The notes beneath the pieces were generated by a model. That model did no database searches. It saw only the letters and a list, made by a program, of their open reading frames with translations, and was not told the DNA's origin. A DNA stretch of 64,000 nt from Acetobacteraceae bacterium. GTDB taxonomy: Bacteria > Pseudomonadota > Alphaproteobacteria > Acetobacterales > Acetobacteraceae. Of the stretch, positions 18,968-29,750 are shown piece after piece. The stretch's first letter is position 1. The number at the start of each line of letters is the position of its first letter. Location of the stretch: the NCBI GenBank assembly GCA_030041255.1, contig JASHOF010000075.1, positions 1 through 64,000 on the forward strand, read 5' to 3'. The translations under genes were made by a program, and so were the position numbers.

Positions 18968-20008
18968 CTAATGCGCGATCCCGAGCCTGGCGTCCGCCGC
19001 CTCGGCGAAGCGGTTGGTATAGGTCCGCGAGAGATCGATATGCGCTTTGGCGACCTCCGGATCGGACAGGCTGAACACCCTGAGCACCGCTTCCGCCCCG
19101 CGGGGATCCAACTTGCCGTCCGTCGAATACATCGGGATCGTGTTCCTGAGAGCGGAGAGATAGAGAGCCTTGTCCGCGCCCACCAGTTCCGGCGGCATCT
19201 TCGCCATGATCTCTTCCGCGCTGTGGCGGTGGATCCATTTCAATGTCGAGACGATCGCCGCCGCCAGCGCCGCCGCCTCCTTCTGGTGCGAAGCCACCCA
19301 GCTCTCCTCTGCGTACAGCACCCCTCCCGGGTAGTAGCCGCCGAACACTTCGAGCGTATCCTGCTCGGTGCGGGTATCGCTCAGAATCCGCAAATCCTTG
19401 TATTTCGCCTTGAGCAGCGTCACCGCCGGATCCAGCATCACGGCGGCGTCGATCTCGCCGTGCTCCATCGCCGCCACCGCCGTCGGTCCGAGGCCGACGC
19501 CCAGCACCGGCACTGAGTTCGGATCAACGCCGCTTTTCTTTAGCAGGTACTTCAGGAAGAAATCGGTCGAAGAGCCTGGCGCGCTCACGCCCACCCTCTT
19601 GCCCGCAAGGTCTTTGACCGCGGTGACCGTGTTCGTATCCTTGGGCGCAACCACCAGCACCAGCCCCGGAAAGCGGTCGTAGGTGACGAACGTCTTCAGG
19701 AATTTTCCCTTGGGAACGAGCTCGACGTTATGGTCGTAGTAGCCCGAGACCACGTCGGCACTGCCGCCGAGCACGGCCGTCAGCGCCGGCGCACCACCCT
19801 TGAAATTGATCATCCTCACGTCGACGCCGGCCGCCTTGTACGCGCCGAGCTGCCCGGCCAGCACCGTCGGCAGATAGCAGAGGCAGCCGGCGCCGCCGAT
19901 CGCAACCTTGACCACCGGCAACGCCTGTCCGGCAAGCGCACCGCCGGCTGAAAACAGGAACGCCGCGCACACGCCCAAAAGCCGTGCTGCCAAGCCCGTT
20001 TTCGACAT
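18968..20008 (-). CDS. ABC transporter periplasmic binding protein, SsuA/NMT1-like
   Basis: 346 residues with a Sec signal peptide (basic MSKTGLAARLL, hydrophobic core, cleavage near GGALAGQA). The mature part has the two-lobed NMT1/SsuA pattern: KVAIGGAGCLCYLPTVLAGQLG, GGAPALTAVLGGSADVVSG, DLAGKRVGVSAPGSSTDFFLKYLL and LGPTAVAAMEHGEIDAAVMLDPA. Members bind alkanesulfonates, taurine, nitrate or thiamine precursors; the ligand cannot be told from sequence alone. First gene of the three-gene operon. No nearby sulfonate monooxygenase supports a sulfonate role. Confidence 0.85.
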   Translation of the reverse strand: MSKTGLAARLLGVCAAFLFSAGGALAGQALPVVKVAIGGAGCLCYLPTVLAGQLGAYKAAGVDVRMINFKGGAPALTAVLGGSADVVSGYYDHNVELVPKGKFLKTFVTYDRFPGLVLVVAPKDTNTVTAVKDLAGKRVGVSAPGSSTDFFLKYLLKKSGVDPNSVPVLGVGLGPTAVAAMEHGEIDAAVMLDPAVTLLKAKYKDLRILSDTRTEQDTLEVFGGYYPGGVLYAEESWVASHQKEAAALAAAIVSTLKWIHRHSAEEIMAKMPPELVGADKALYLSALRNTIPMYSTDGKLDPRGAEAVLRVFSLSDPEVAKAHIDLSRTYTNRFAEAADARLGIAH

Positions 20009-20125
20009 GACCCGCCTCCTTTTATGTACCGCTGTCCTGGGCCCGCGCCCGGCACTCTGCGCCCGGATCCGACCGTGTCAATGGCCGCCGCGCCACACGG
20101 ATTCTCCTCTCCCCCTGGGCCGGAC

Positions 20126-20216
20126 TCCCAGCAAAGCCCTCAGACTTTGCTGGGGACCCGGAGAGGCGTCTCTTTCTTCTCCCCTCTCCCTCTGGGAGAG
20201 GGGCTGGGGGTGAGGG
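20126..20216. repeat. Pair of intergenic hairpins, REP-like
   Basis: In the 218-base gap between trmB and the binding-protein gene two inverted repeats stand side by side: CCCAGCAAAG / CTTTGCTGGG with an eight-base loop (20127-20154), and a perfect 10-bp CCCCTCTCCC / GGGAGAGGGG with a three-base loop (20181-20203). The second runs on as CTGGGGGTGAGGG. This C-rich/G-rich unit resembles a dispersed intergenic repeat seen in many proteobacterial genomes. No T-run follows on either strand. Confidence 0.6.
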
Positions 20217-20226
20217 CTGGGGGTTC

Positions 20227-20964
20227 TCACCCGCGGCGAACGAGCCGCCAGTAGAGCACCGCTCGCCCAGCGGTGAGCGCCTTCGCCTCGTAGCGCGTCG
20301 GCGGCCACCCGGCCGGGCGCTCGCTCGCGGGCGCGCTCACAGCAAAGAAATCCTGGCCCGCCAGCACCTCTCCGACCCAGGTTTGGTGTACCGGATCGTC
20401 GGTGGCGATCCGCCATTCCGCGCCGGGAGCCAGAATGCGCGCCACCTCGGGCAGGAATAACGGGTGCACGAAGCGGCGCTTCGCATGCCGCGCCTTCGGC
20501 CAGGGATCCGGAAACATCAGGAAGAGCCGGCCGATCGAGGCCGCCGGCAACGCCCGGATGAGAAGACGCGCGTCCTCGTCCCAAAGCCGGAGGTTGCCTG
20601 GCAGCACCGTCATCGTTTCGGCGCCTTCCGGAACCAGCCGGGACAACAGCGAAGCGACACCGTTCTCGAACACCTCGCAGGCAATCAGCCCGATGTCCGG
20701 CCTCGCCTCGCGGATTGCAAGCGCATGCTCGCCGGCTCCGAACCCGACCTCGAGCCAGACTTCCGCCGGCCTCGGCGAGAATGCTTTCCCGGGATCGAGA
20801 GCGTCGCCCGGCGCCAAGCGAAGCCACGGCAGAACCTCTGCAAGCAGCCGCCGTTGCCGCGCACTGGGCGGGCGGCTTCGGCCGCGCCCGTAAAGCCGCT
20901 CGGGCGGCGGCCTGGGACGCGGGGTGCCAGGAAAAGGACAGCCGCCCGGCTCTTGCTCCTTCAG
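20227..20964 (-). CDS. trmB: tRNA (guanine-N7-)-methyltransferase, start codon non-standard
   Basis: Makes m7G46 in the tRNA variable loop using S-adenosylmethionine. The SAM-binding loop [12 protein letters not shown], the catalytic [17 protein letters not shown] and [10 protein letters not shown] are intact, and the conserved N-terminal RLYGRGRS is present. There is no ATG, GTG or TTG between the metK stop and RLYGRGRS; the earliest non-overlapping possibility is a CTG overlapping the metK stop as CTGA (20964), giving 245 residues. The annotated start is therefore a guess: rare initiation coupled to metK, or a sequence error. Downstream of metK in the same direction, which suits a SAM-dependent enzyme. 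Confidence 0.85.
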   Translation of the reverse strand: MKEQEPGGCPFPGTPRPRPPPERLYGRGRSRPPSARQRRLLAEVLPWLRLAPGDALDPGKAFSPRPAEVWLEVGFGAGEHALAIREARPDIGLIACEVFENGVASLLSRLVPEGAETMTVLPGNLRLWDEDARLLIRALPAASIGRLFLMFPDPWPKARHAKRRFVHPLFLPEVARILAPGAEWRIATDDPVHQTWVGEVLAGQDFFAVSAPASERPAGWPPTRYEAKALTAGRAVLYWRLVRRG

Positions 20965-22148
20965 CGCCCGAAGGCCGCGCGCAGCGCCGGCACGAGGTCG
21001 GTCCGTTCCCAGGTGAAGAACCCCCGCTCCGCATCCGGATCGCGCCCGAAATGACCAAACGCAGAGGTCGGCGCGTAGATCGGCCGGCTCAGGCCGAGGT
21101 GCTTGCGGATGCCGCGCGGAGAAAGGTCCATCACCTCGCGCAGCACCTTCTCGATCCGCACCTCGTCCACGTCCCGCCCGGTGCCATGCAGTTCGACATA
21201 GACGGAAAGCGGATGGGAAATGCCGATCGCGTAACTGATCTGCAAGGTGCAGCGATCCGCAAGGCCGGCCGCGACGACGTTCTTCGCAAGATATCGACAC
21301 GCATAAGCTCCCGACCGGTCGACCTTGCTCGGATCCTTGCCGCTGAACGCGCCCCCGCCATGCGGCGCCGCTCCGCCATAGGTGTCGACGATGATCTTCC
21401 GCCCCGTCAGCCCGCAGTCGCCATCCGGACCGCCGATCACGAATTTACCGGTCGGATTCACATAGAACGCCGATTCTTCGCACATCCAGCCGGGCGGCAG
21501 GCTGCTCTCCACGATCGGCCACAGCATGCGCTTGATGTCGCCCTGATCGAGGTCAGGATCGTGCTGGATCGAAACGACGATCGCGGTAGCGCCGATCGGC
21601 TTGCCATCGGCATAACGGAGCGTCACCTGGCTCTTCGCATCCGGCTTGAGGCCCGCCACCGAGGCGTCGCCCTTGCGTCTCAGCTCGCTGATCCGGCGCA
21701 GGATGAGATGCGCATAGTGGATCGGCGCCGGCATCAGCGCCTCGGTCTCGGTGCAGGCATAGCCGAACATGATGCCCTGGTCGCCCGCCCCCTCGTCCTT
21801 GTTGCCCGCGGCATCGACGCCGAGCGCGATATCCGTGGACTGTGCGTGCAGGTGGCAGCAGAAGACCGCATCGCGCCAGGAGAAGCCGCCCTGATCGTAG
21901 CCGATATCCTTGACCGCAAGCCGTGCGAGATGTTCCAACTGCTCGTGCGTGACGCTCTCCGGTCCCCGCGTCTCGCCGGCCAGCACGATGCGATTGGTGG
22001 TGACCAGCGTCTCGCAGGCCACCCGCGCATTCGGATCCGCGGCCAGGAAGGCATCGAGCACCGTGTCGCTGATGCGATCGGCAACCTTGTCCGGATGGCC
22101 CTCCGAAACCGATTCGGAGGTGAACAGGTACTCGCCCTTATCGCGCAT
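20961..22148 (-). CDS. metK: S-adenosylmethionine synthetase
   Basis: Makes S-adenosylmethionine from methionine and ATP. 395 residues with the family signatures [30 protein letters not shown] and [19 protein letters not shown] start chosen at [13 protein letters not shown] with AGAGGAAAG upstream; the open frame continues 26 codons further without homology. It is separated from dapB by about 100 bases, in which I could not fit a SAM-II or SAM/SAH riboswitch. Its end touches trmB. Confidence 0.97.
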   Translation of the reverse strand: MRDKGEYLFTSESVSEGHPDKVADRISDTVLDAFLAADPNARVACETLVTTNRIVLAGETRGPESVTHEQLEHLARLAVKDIGYDQGGFSWRDAVFCCHLHAQSTDIALGVDAAGNKDEGAGDQGIMFGYACTETEALMPAPIHYAHLILRRISELRRKGDASVAGLKPDAKSQVTLRYADGKPIGATAIVVSIQHDPDLDQGDIKRMLWPIVESSLPPGWMCEESAFYVNPTGKFVIGGPDGDCGLTGRKIIVDTYGGAAPHGGGAFSGKDPSKVDRSGAYACRYLAKNVVAAGLADRCTLQISYAIGISHPLSVYVELHGTGRDVDEVRIEKVLREVMDLSPRGIRKHLGLSRPIYAPTSAFGHFGRDPDAERGFFTWERTDLVPALRAAFGR

Positions 22149-22247
22149 GGATCTTTCCTCTTGTCGCGAGAGCGTGGCCCGCGGCGCCGGCCACCGAGCC
22201 GGCGCGATGCCGGAGCGGGCGGTCAATGGCGGAAAGCGGGCCGAGGG

Positions 22248-23048
22248 TCAAGTCAAACCCAAGTCAAGTCTGAGGCCGCTGCCAATTCCGAGCACATCGC
22301 GCATGGAATAAAGCCCGGCTGCCCGGCCGGCCAGCCAGAGCGCGGCAGTGACCGCGCCGGTGGCATAGACGCGGCGGTCGAAGGCACGATGCACGAGGGC
22401 GAGATGCTCGCTCGCCCCGGCGAACAGAAGCATGTGCTCGCCCACGACCTGCCCGCCGCGCAAGGCGGCAAATCCGATCTCTCCCGTTGCCCTTGGCCCG
22501 ACATCGCCATGCCGGCCGCTTCGCATCACCGCTTCGAGCGTCGTCCCCCTTCCTTTCGCGACCGCCGCTCCGAGCGCGATCGCAGTGCCCGAAGGTGCAT
22601 CGACCTTCTGGCGGTGATGCATCTCCAGGATTTCCGCGTCGTATTGCCCGGCCGGCAGCGCCGCCGCCATCCGCCCGGCGAGCGCCAGCATGAGGTTGAC
22701 GCCGGGAGAAAAATTCGCGGCATGCAGCACCGGGATTCGCTCCGCCGCGGCCGCGACCGCCGCCCGCGCCTCGCTCCCGAGGCCCGACGTCCCGAGCACC
22801 CACCCGCAACCCGCCTTTGCCAGCGCAGCACCATGCCCGGCTACGGTCGAGGCGTGGGTGAAATCGATCACCACCTCGGAAGCTCGGGCAAGCGCTGCGA
22901 TATCGGGCAGAAGCGGCAGGCCGGGCGGCATCGCCACACCCGGCCGGCGGATGCCCCCGGCAAGTTCCCCACCCGCCCGCGCGACCTCCTCGACGAGCAG
23001 CCCGCCCATCCGTCCCGAAATTCCCGCAATGCCGATTCTGATCGTCAT
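22248..23048 (-). CDS. dapB: 4-hydroxy-tetrahydrodipicolinate reductase
   Basis: NAD(P)H-dependent step of lysine and diaminopimelate synthesis. 266 residues. The N-terminal Rossmann motif IGIAGISGRMG, DFTHASTVAGH, GTSGLGSEA and the catalytic segment HHRQKVDAPSGTA are present, as is FSPGVNLMLALAGRMA. ATG start with GGAGGGG six bases upstream. It follows dnaJ and a small unknown gene, a dnaJ-dapB order common in this bacterial group. Confidence 0.95.
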   Translation of the reverse strand: MTIRIGIAGISGRMGGLLVEEVARAGGELAGGIRRPGVAMPPGLPLLPDIAALARASEVVIDFTHASTVAGHGAALAKAGCGWVLGTSGLGSEARAAVAAAAERIPVLHAANFSPGVNLMLALAGRMAAALPAGQYDAEILEMHHRQKVDAPSGTAIALGAAVAKGRGTTLEAVMRSGRHGDVGPRATGEIGFAALRGGQVVGEHMLLFAGASEHLALVHRAFDRRVYATGAVTAALWLAGRAAGLYSMRDVLGIGSGLRLDLGLT

Positions 23049-23160
23049 GCGCACCCCTCCCTCGGTCGCGTCATCGCCGAACAGACCGGCGCCTGCACTA
23101 TGGAGGAAGGCGAACAGGCCGCGCGCGAAAGTTACCGGAACCGGCTCTATTGAACGCGAA

Positions 23161-23364
23161 TCAACAGCCTCCCTCGGCGCATCTTCCTTCGCGCGCAAGG
23201 AAGGCAGCGGCATAGCCGGCAGCGTCGGCCATCACCGCGAAGCCGACCTGATTGAGGGTCTTGAACACGGCGGCGCCCGGGGCTTCGGTGGCCGGACGAC
23301 ATTTCGCCTGGGCCGGGTCGGGAACGCCATAAACGATGGATTGACCGGCGATGGCGATCTGCAT
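23161..23364 (-). CDS. Small hypothetical protein between dnaJ and dapB
   Basis: 67 residues, not recognised. It begins MQIAIAGQSIVYGVPDP, contains a central AAVFKTLNQVGFAVMADAAGYAAAF and ends in Cys. There is no signal peptide or transmembrane segment; three cysteines occur. It has a strong AGGAG box with seven-base spacing that sits right after the dnaJ stop codon, and the ATG is 12 bases downstream of dnaJ, which argues that it is translated. It could be a chaperone-operon accessory protein or a spurious frame; conservation in relatives would decide. Confidence 0.55.
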   Translation of the reverse strand: MQIAIAGQSIVYGVPDPAQAKCRPATEAPGAAVFKTLNQVGFAVMADAAGYAAAFLAREGRCAEGGC

Positions 23365-23375
23365 GCCGCGCTCCT

Positions 23376-24518
23376 TCAGTCGCGCCCACCGTTTTCGAAG
23401 AATTCCTTCACCCGTGCAAAGAAGCCTTCCGATTCCGGGTGACCCTTGGCGTTGTTGTGAGATTCCTCCTCGAATTCCTCCAGCAGCTCCTTCTGCCGCC
23501 GCGTCAGGTGCTGCGGCGTCTCCACCGCCACCTGTACATACATATCGCCGCGCGCCGCACTGCGCAGCACCGAGAATCCCTTGCCCCGGAGCCGAAACTG
23601 ATCACCGCTCTGTGCCCCGGCCGGTATCTTCAGCCTGGCGCGACTGCCATCGATCACCGGCACCTCCAGTTCGGCGCCGAGCGCTGCCTGCGTCATCCGA
23701 AGTGGCACCCGGCAGAAGACGTTGGCGCCGTCGCGCTGGAACAGGGGATGCGGACGTATCGCAACGTGAACGTAGAGATCACCCGGCGGCGCGCCGCGCT
23801 GACCGGCTTCGCCCTCTCCAGCCAGGCGGATTCGCGTGCCATCTTCGACGCCGGCCGGAACGGTTACCGAGAGCGTGCGTTCACGCGCAACCGTCCCCGA
23901 GCCGCCACAGATGCGACACGGATTGCGGATCACCCGCCCGGTGCCGCCGCAGGCGGCGCAGGTTCGTTCGACGACAAAAAACCCCTGCTGCGCACGCACC
24001 CTGCCCGCACCACCGCAGGTCGGGCAAGTCTCCGCTCCGCGATCGCGGTTTTCCGAGCCGCTGCCGTTGCACGCCTCGCACAGCACGCGCGTCGGCACAC
24101 GAAGTTGCACCTTGGTTCCGGCGAAGGCCTCGGCGAGATCGATCTCGACGCTCTGGCGGATATCCTGCCCGGGCCGCTGGCCGCGCCCCGCCCCCCGCCT
24201 GCCACCCATGAACTCGCCGAACATCTGATCGAAGATGTCGCCGAGCCCGCCAGCGGCGAAATCGAACCCTCCGCCACCACCTCCCATCGCATTATCGAAG
24301 GCAGCATGGCCGAACCGGTCGTAGGCAGCGCGTTTCTGCTCGTCCTTGAGAACGTCGTAAGCTTCATTGATCTCCTTGAATTTCGCTTCTGCCTGCTTGC
24401 TCCCCGGATTGCGGTCGGGGTGGTACTGCATGGCAAGCTTGCGATAAGCCCTCTTGAGATCGTCCCCACTCACGTCGCGGGCGACGCCGAGCGTGTCGTA
24501 ATAATCCTGCTTCGCCAA
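23376..24518 (-). CDS. dnaJ: Chaperone DnaJ (Hsp40)
   Basis: Co-chaperone that delivers substrates to DnaK and stimulates its ATPase. 380 residues. J domain with helix II/III and the HPD triad (QYHPDRNPGSK), a Gly/Phe-rich linker, and a zinc domain with four complete CxxCxGxG repeats (CEACNGSG, CPTCGGAG, CAACGGTG, CRICGGSG). The C-terminal substrate domains and dimerisation tail follow. The start is TTG; no ATG fits. An 83-base spacer containing a strong hairpin separates it from dnaK. Confidence 0.97.
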   Translation of the reverse strand: MAKQDYYDTLGVARDVSGDDLKRAYRKLAMQYHPDRNPGSKQAEAKFKEINEAYDVLKDEQKRAAYDRFGHAAFDNAMGGGGGGFDFAAGGLGDIFDQMFGEFMGGRRGAGRGQRPGQDIRQSVEIDLAEAFAGTKVQLRVPTRVLCEACNGSGSENRDRGAETCPTCGGAGRVRAQQGFFVVERTCAACGGTGRVIRNPCRICGGSGTVARERTLSVTVPAGVEDGTRIRLAGEGEAGQRGAPPGDLYVHVAIRPHPLFQRDGANVFCRVPLRMTQAALGAELEVPVIDGSRARLKIPAGAQSGDQFRLRGKGFSVLRSAARGDMYVQVAVETPQHLTRRQKELLEEFEEESHNNAKGHPESEGFFARVKEFFENGGRD

Positions 24519-24543
24519 TTCAGCCGACCCTCATCGTGCAAAG

Positions 24544-24579
24544 GCCGGTACCCGGCACTGACCAGCCCCGGGCACCGGC
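24544..24579 (-). promoter_or_regulatory. Strong hairpin between dnaK and dnaJ
   Basis: On the minus strand GCCGGTGCCCGG pairs with CCGGGTACCGGC (12 bp, one G-T pair) around a 12-base loop, followed only by CTTTGC. It lacks a real T-run, so it may act as a weak terminator or as an mRNA 3'-end stabiliser for dnaK that lowers dnaJ output. Confidence 0.6.
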
Positions 24580-24601
24580 ATCCACCGCGTTCAGCACGCG
24601 A

Positions 24602-26542
<1,941 letters not shown>

Positions 26543-26610
26543 GCAAAAGCTCCTTTCAGCGGAAGCAGCCGGCCCGCAGCACCGCCCGCATCCCTGGGTG
26601 AGATTGATGG

Positions 26611-26646
26611 TGCGGATGTATTGACGCCACGCTTGGCGGACAAGTC
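26611..26646 (-). promoter_or_regulatory. Candidate sigma-32 (RpoH) promoter of dnaK
   Basis: On the minus strand CTTGTCC (from 26644) is followed after 14 bases by CAATACAT (from 26624). This loosely fits the alphaproteobacterial heat-shock pattern CTTG-N(about 17)-C.ATxT. It lies in the grpE-dnaK gap at the right distance. The -10 part is imperfect. Confidence 0.35.
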
Positions 26647-26683
26647 CCGCCCGGACATTTCTCCCCCGTGCCCGCCCCTCTGC

Positions 26684-27325
26684 TCAGGCAGTCTTGTCGA
26701 AGCCGGTCTGGCTGGCGGCACCCTCTTTGGCCCCTCTCTCGCGCGGGGCCGCAAGCTCGGCCGGCGCCGCCTTCGCCACCACCACCATCGCCGGCCGCAA
26801 CAGCCGCCCGTTCAGGGTCCAGGCCGGCGTCCAGGCCGAAATCACGGTCCCTGGCGGATGCTCTTCGCTTTCCTGCTCGGCCATTGCCTGGTGCAGGTTG
26901 GGGTCGAACGCGGCACCGGTCGGATCGCTCCGGCGCACGCCGTTCTTCTCGAGCGCGGCAATGAGCCCGCGCTCGACCCCGGCAAAGCCCTCGCGCAGCC
27001 GGCCGATCATTTCTGGCTCGCCCGGCCCGGCCACCGGCAGGCTGTCGAGCCCGCGGCGCAGATTGTCCGCGGCCTCGGAGATATCGCGGGCGAAGGCCTG
27101 CACGGCGAATAGCCTCGCCTCCTCCACCTCCCGCCTGGCCCGCGCGCGCACATTGGCGGTTTCCGCCTCCGCACGCATCCAGCGGTCCTTGAGGGTACGG
27201 GTCTCTTCCTCGAGCTCGGTGATCCGCGCGCTCGCGGCGCGCATCAACTCCTCCGGCGTGGTCGGCGTCTCGCCCCCCGAGGGCGCCTGGGCAGCTTGCT
27301 CCTGCATTTCAGATTCGCTTGACAT
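26684..27325 (-). CDS. grpE: Nucleotide exchange factor GrpE
   Basis: Releases ADP from DnaK. 213 residues: an acidic, flexible N-terminus, a long coiled-coil helix (about 30-85, ITELEEETRTLKDRWMRAEAETANVR) and the C-terminal beta-domain with FDPNLHQAM and PGTVISAWTPAWTLNGRLLRPAMV. The latter matches the GrpE signature. ATG start. It lies 51 bases downstream of hrcA on the same strand. No CIRCE operator is visible in front of it. Confidence 0.95.
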   Translation of the reverse strand: MSSESEMQEQAAQAPSGGETPTTPEELMRAASARITELEEETRTLKDRWMRAEAETANVRARARREVEEARLFAVQAFARDISEAADNLRRGLDSLPVAGPGEPEMIGRLREGFAGVERGLIAALEKNGVRRSDPTGAAFDPNLHQAMAEQESEEHPPGTVISAWTPAWTLNGRLLRPAMVVVAKAAPAELAAPRERGAKEGAASQTGFDKTA

Positions 27326-27376
27326 GGCGCGGCTCAGTTAGGGCGCTCCACCCTTCTGCACAAGTCACCAGTCATG

Positions 27377-28459
27377 TCAGCCGAGCAGCCGGCCGACGAC
27401 GCGGGCAGTATAATCCACCACCGGGATGATCCGCCCGTAATTGATCCGCGTCGGCCCGATCACCCCGAGCGCCCCGACGATCCGGCCGAGCGCGTTGCGC
27501 GCCGGGGCCACCACCATCGAAAGCCCGGAAGCCCCGAACAGCCCGCTCTCGGCACCGATGAAAATCCGCACCCCGTCCGACTGCTCGGCAAGCTCCAGCA
27601 GGCGGAGCATGGTCTCGTCGTTCTCCAGCCGCTCGAACAGGTGCTGGATCGTCTCCAGCCGCTCGAGCTCGGTGACATCCGCCAGCAGCCGCGCCTGCCC
27701 GCGCACGATCAGGCTGGCGCTCCGGCCTTCTCCCGTCCAGGTGGCAAGCCCCGCCTCGACCACGGAGGCGGCCAGTATATCGAGCGTCGAACGATCTGCC
27801 GCCATCGCCTCGCTCACGCTCCGGCGCAACTCGGCCAGCGTCCGCCCGGCCAGCCGTGCATTCAGGTAGTTCCCGGCCTCCTGCAGCGCCGAGGGCGGCA
27901 GGCCGGGCGGGGTGGCGATCACCCGGTTCTCGACATGACCATCCTCTCCAACCAGGATCACCAGTGCGCGGCCGGCGCCGAGCGGCACGAACTCGATATG
28001 CTTGACCGGCCCCTCCGCCTTCGGCGCCAGCACCAGGCCGGCCGCCGAGGAAAGCCCCGACAGCAGGTTCCCCGCTTCCGCCAGCGTGTCCTCGAGGCTT
28101 CGCCCCGACGCGCTCAGCGCCGCGCTGATCGCCTCACGCTCGTCTTCGGAAAGCTCGCCGAACTGCAGGAGCCCGTCCACGAACAGCCTGAGCCCGCGCT
28201 CCGTCGGCAACCGCCCCGCCGAGGTATGCGGGGCGAACAGCAGCCCGGCATCCGTCAGATCGGCCATCACGTTGCGGATGGTGGCCGGCGAAAGCGCAAT
28301 CGGCAGCCGCCGCGAAAGGGTGCGGCTGCCCATCGGCTCGCCGGTCTCCACATACTGCTCGACGATCTCGCGCAGGATCGCCGCCGAGCGGGCGTCGAGG
28401 CCCGCCGGCGCCATCACCCCTGTCACACCCGGCTTCAGCGGCGGCTGGTCCATCGCCAT
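27377..28459 (-). CDS. hrcA: Heat-inducible transcription repressor HrcA
   Basis: Winged-helix repressor that binds CIRCE operators, usually at groESL and hrcA. 360 residues. The N-terminal DNA-binding part (RSAAILREIVEQYVETGEPMG, SPATIRNVMADLTDAGLL) is followed by the HTSAGRLPTERGLRLFVDGLL signature, and the C-terminal part includes the GPTRINYGRIIPVVDYTA segment. Two ATGs six bases apart are possible; I used the first. Divergent from the Pot-like operon. I found no TTAGCACTC-N9-GAGTGCTAA element near hrcA, grpE or dnaK, so its targets probably lie elsewhere. Confidence 0.95.
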   Translation of the reverse strand: MAMDQPPLKPGVTGVMAPAGLDARSAAILREIVEQYVETGEPMGSRTLSRRLPIALSPATIRNVMADLTDAGLLFAPHTSAGRLPTERGLRLFVDGLLQFGELSEDEREAISAALSASGRSLEDTLAEAGNLLSGLSSAAGLVLAPKAEGPVKHIEFVPLGAGRALVILVGEDGHVENRVIATPPGLPPSALQEAGNYLNARLAGRTLAELRRSVSEAMAADRSTLDILAASVVEAGLATWTGEGRSASLIVRGQARLLADVTELERLETIQHLFERLENDETMLRLLELAEQSDGVRIFIGAESGLFGASGLSMVVAPARNALGRIVGALGVIGPTRINYGRIIPVVDYTARVVGRLLG

Positions 28460-28572
28460 TCTCTGCAGCCCCCCGGAAATCTAGGCGCGATTCCCCCCAC
28501 GGCCAGCCCCGGCCGGGGGGCCCCACTCATCCCCTCCGCCCCCTCCGTGATCGTGAGTGTCGGATGCCACCG

Positions 28573-28601
28573 TTGACCCGGATGCCGCCAGCTCATATCG
28601 T
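28573..28601 (+). promoter_or_regulatory. Candidate promoter of the Pot-like operon
   Basis: TTGACC and TATCGT are separated by 17 bases, 115-143 bases upstream of the first gene's ATG. An imperfect dyad TTCTAA-AG-TTAGGA (28604-28617) lies where transcription would start and could be an operator. Confidence 0.4.
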
Positions 28602-28715
28602 TGTTCTAAAGTTAGGACGTTCTGATGCGGGGCCCGCAGCGCCTCCGGTGGGGCCTGGCGAAGACCGGCGAGCATCGCAGTGCGGACCCGGCGCGCGCAT
28701 CGAGGGAGGAAGCTG

Positions 28716-29750
28716 ATGACGAAACGAACCCTGCTGGCCGTGGTTGCGGCTCTGTTGCTTGCCTTTGCGGCAAAGCCGGCGCCGGCCAAGGAACCGCTCG
28801 TCGTCGACATGTGGGGCGGCAACTGGCGTGACGGCGCCAACCAGGCGATCGCTTCCGAATTCACCCGCCGCACCGGCATAGCGGTCAAATTCATCACCGG
28901 CGGCACGATCGATCGCCTCACCAAGGCCAAGCTCGACAAGGGACACCCGGAATCGGACGTCACGATCACGACCAGCCATGTCGGTTATCTCTATTCTTCC
29001 GCCGGCCTGTTCGAAAAGCTCGACATGAGCAAGATCCCGAATGCCAGCCAGTTGTTCCCGCCGGCGATCCGCAGCCCCTACGAGATCGCACTCTATTCCT
29101 ATGTCTATACGCCTGCCTTCCGCACCGACCTCATGCCGAAGGGCTACAGCATCACCTCATGGCACGACCTTTGGTCGCCTGCCCTCAAGGACAAGATCGG
29201 CCTCTCGGGCTTCGACCCGAGCCACATGCTCATCGTTGCCGCCAGGCTCGCCGGCGGCGATGCCGAGAACTGGAAAGTGGGGATCCCGCTGCTCGAGGCG
29301 CTGAAGCCGAACGTCAAAGCCTTCTATCAATCGGACGCCACCAGCCAGGACCTGATCCGGACCGGTGAAACTCCGGTGCAGGTGCTGCTTTCGATCAATG
29401 CCTACCATCTGATCTCTGAAGGAGTCCCGATCACCATCGCAGTCCCGAAGGAAGGCGCGGTCGTCAATTTCGACGCCATCGGAATCGAGCGCGGCACCAG
29501 GCACCTCGCCGCCGCGTACGAGTTCATCAACGTCGCACTCGACGCCAAGGTCCAGGCGAAGTTGTGCGACATCTACCGTTGCGGTCCGATGAACATGCAC
29601 GCAACGCTCGATCCGAAGCTCGCCAGCATGCCTGGCGTCTTCACGACGCCCGAGCAGTGGCAGACCGAGGCGATCGTCGTGAGCGATGAAACCAGGGCCA
29701 GGCTCCTGTCGGTCTGGAAGGACTGGTTCACTGAGCACATGATGCATTGA
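28716..29750 (+). CDS. ABC transporter solute-binding protein, PotD-like
   Basis: 344 residues of the extracellular solute-binding family used with spermidine/putrescine-type (Pot) importers. Sec signal peptide MTKRTLLAVVAALLLAFA with cleavage near APAKE. The mature part has VDMWGGNWRDGANQAIASEFTRRTG, DVTITTSHVGYLY, PAFRTDLMPKGYSITSWHDLWSP and FEQ-type clamp segments of the PotD/AfuA group. ATG chosen because GAGGGAGGA lies immediately upstream; the earlier GTG-type open frame adds a non-conserved extension. First gene of a transporter-plus-enzymes operon. The ligand is not evident and need not be a polyamine. Confidence 0.85.
   Translation: MTKRTLLAVVAALLLAFAAKPAPAKEPLVVDMWGGNWRDGANQAIASEFTRRTGIAVKFITGGTIDRLTKAKLDKGHPESDVTITTSHVGYLYSSAGLFEKLDMSKIPNASQLFPPAIRSPYEIALYSYVYTPAFRTDLMPKGYSITSWHDLWSPALKDKIGLSGFDPSHMLIVAARLAGGDAENWKVGIPLLEALKPNVKAFYQSDATSQDLIRTGETPVQVLLSINAYHLISEGVPITIAVPKEGAVVNFDAIGIERGTRHLAAAYEFINVALDAKVQAKLCDIYRCGPMNMHATLDPKLASMPGVFTTPEQWQTEAIVVSDETRARLLSVWKDWFTEHMMH

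Noticed and set aside
20227-21300. metK-trmB gene fusion from the long open trmB frame
   Set aside because: The frame upstream of 20964 runs through metK in a different frame and has no homology; it is only open by chance.
22149-22247. SAM riboswitch before metK
   Set aside because: I looked for SAM-II and SAM/SAH aptamer cores in the dapB-metK gap and found no matching conserved blocks.
20715-23153. 812-codon plus-strand open frame
   Set aside because: Antisense to trmB, metK and dapB; composition is that of a mirror frame.
26543-28715. CIRCE operator near hrcA, grpE or dnaK
   Set aside because: No TTAGCACTC/GAGTGCTAA inverted repeat is present; HrcA targets are probably at groESL outside the window.
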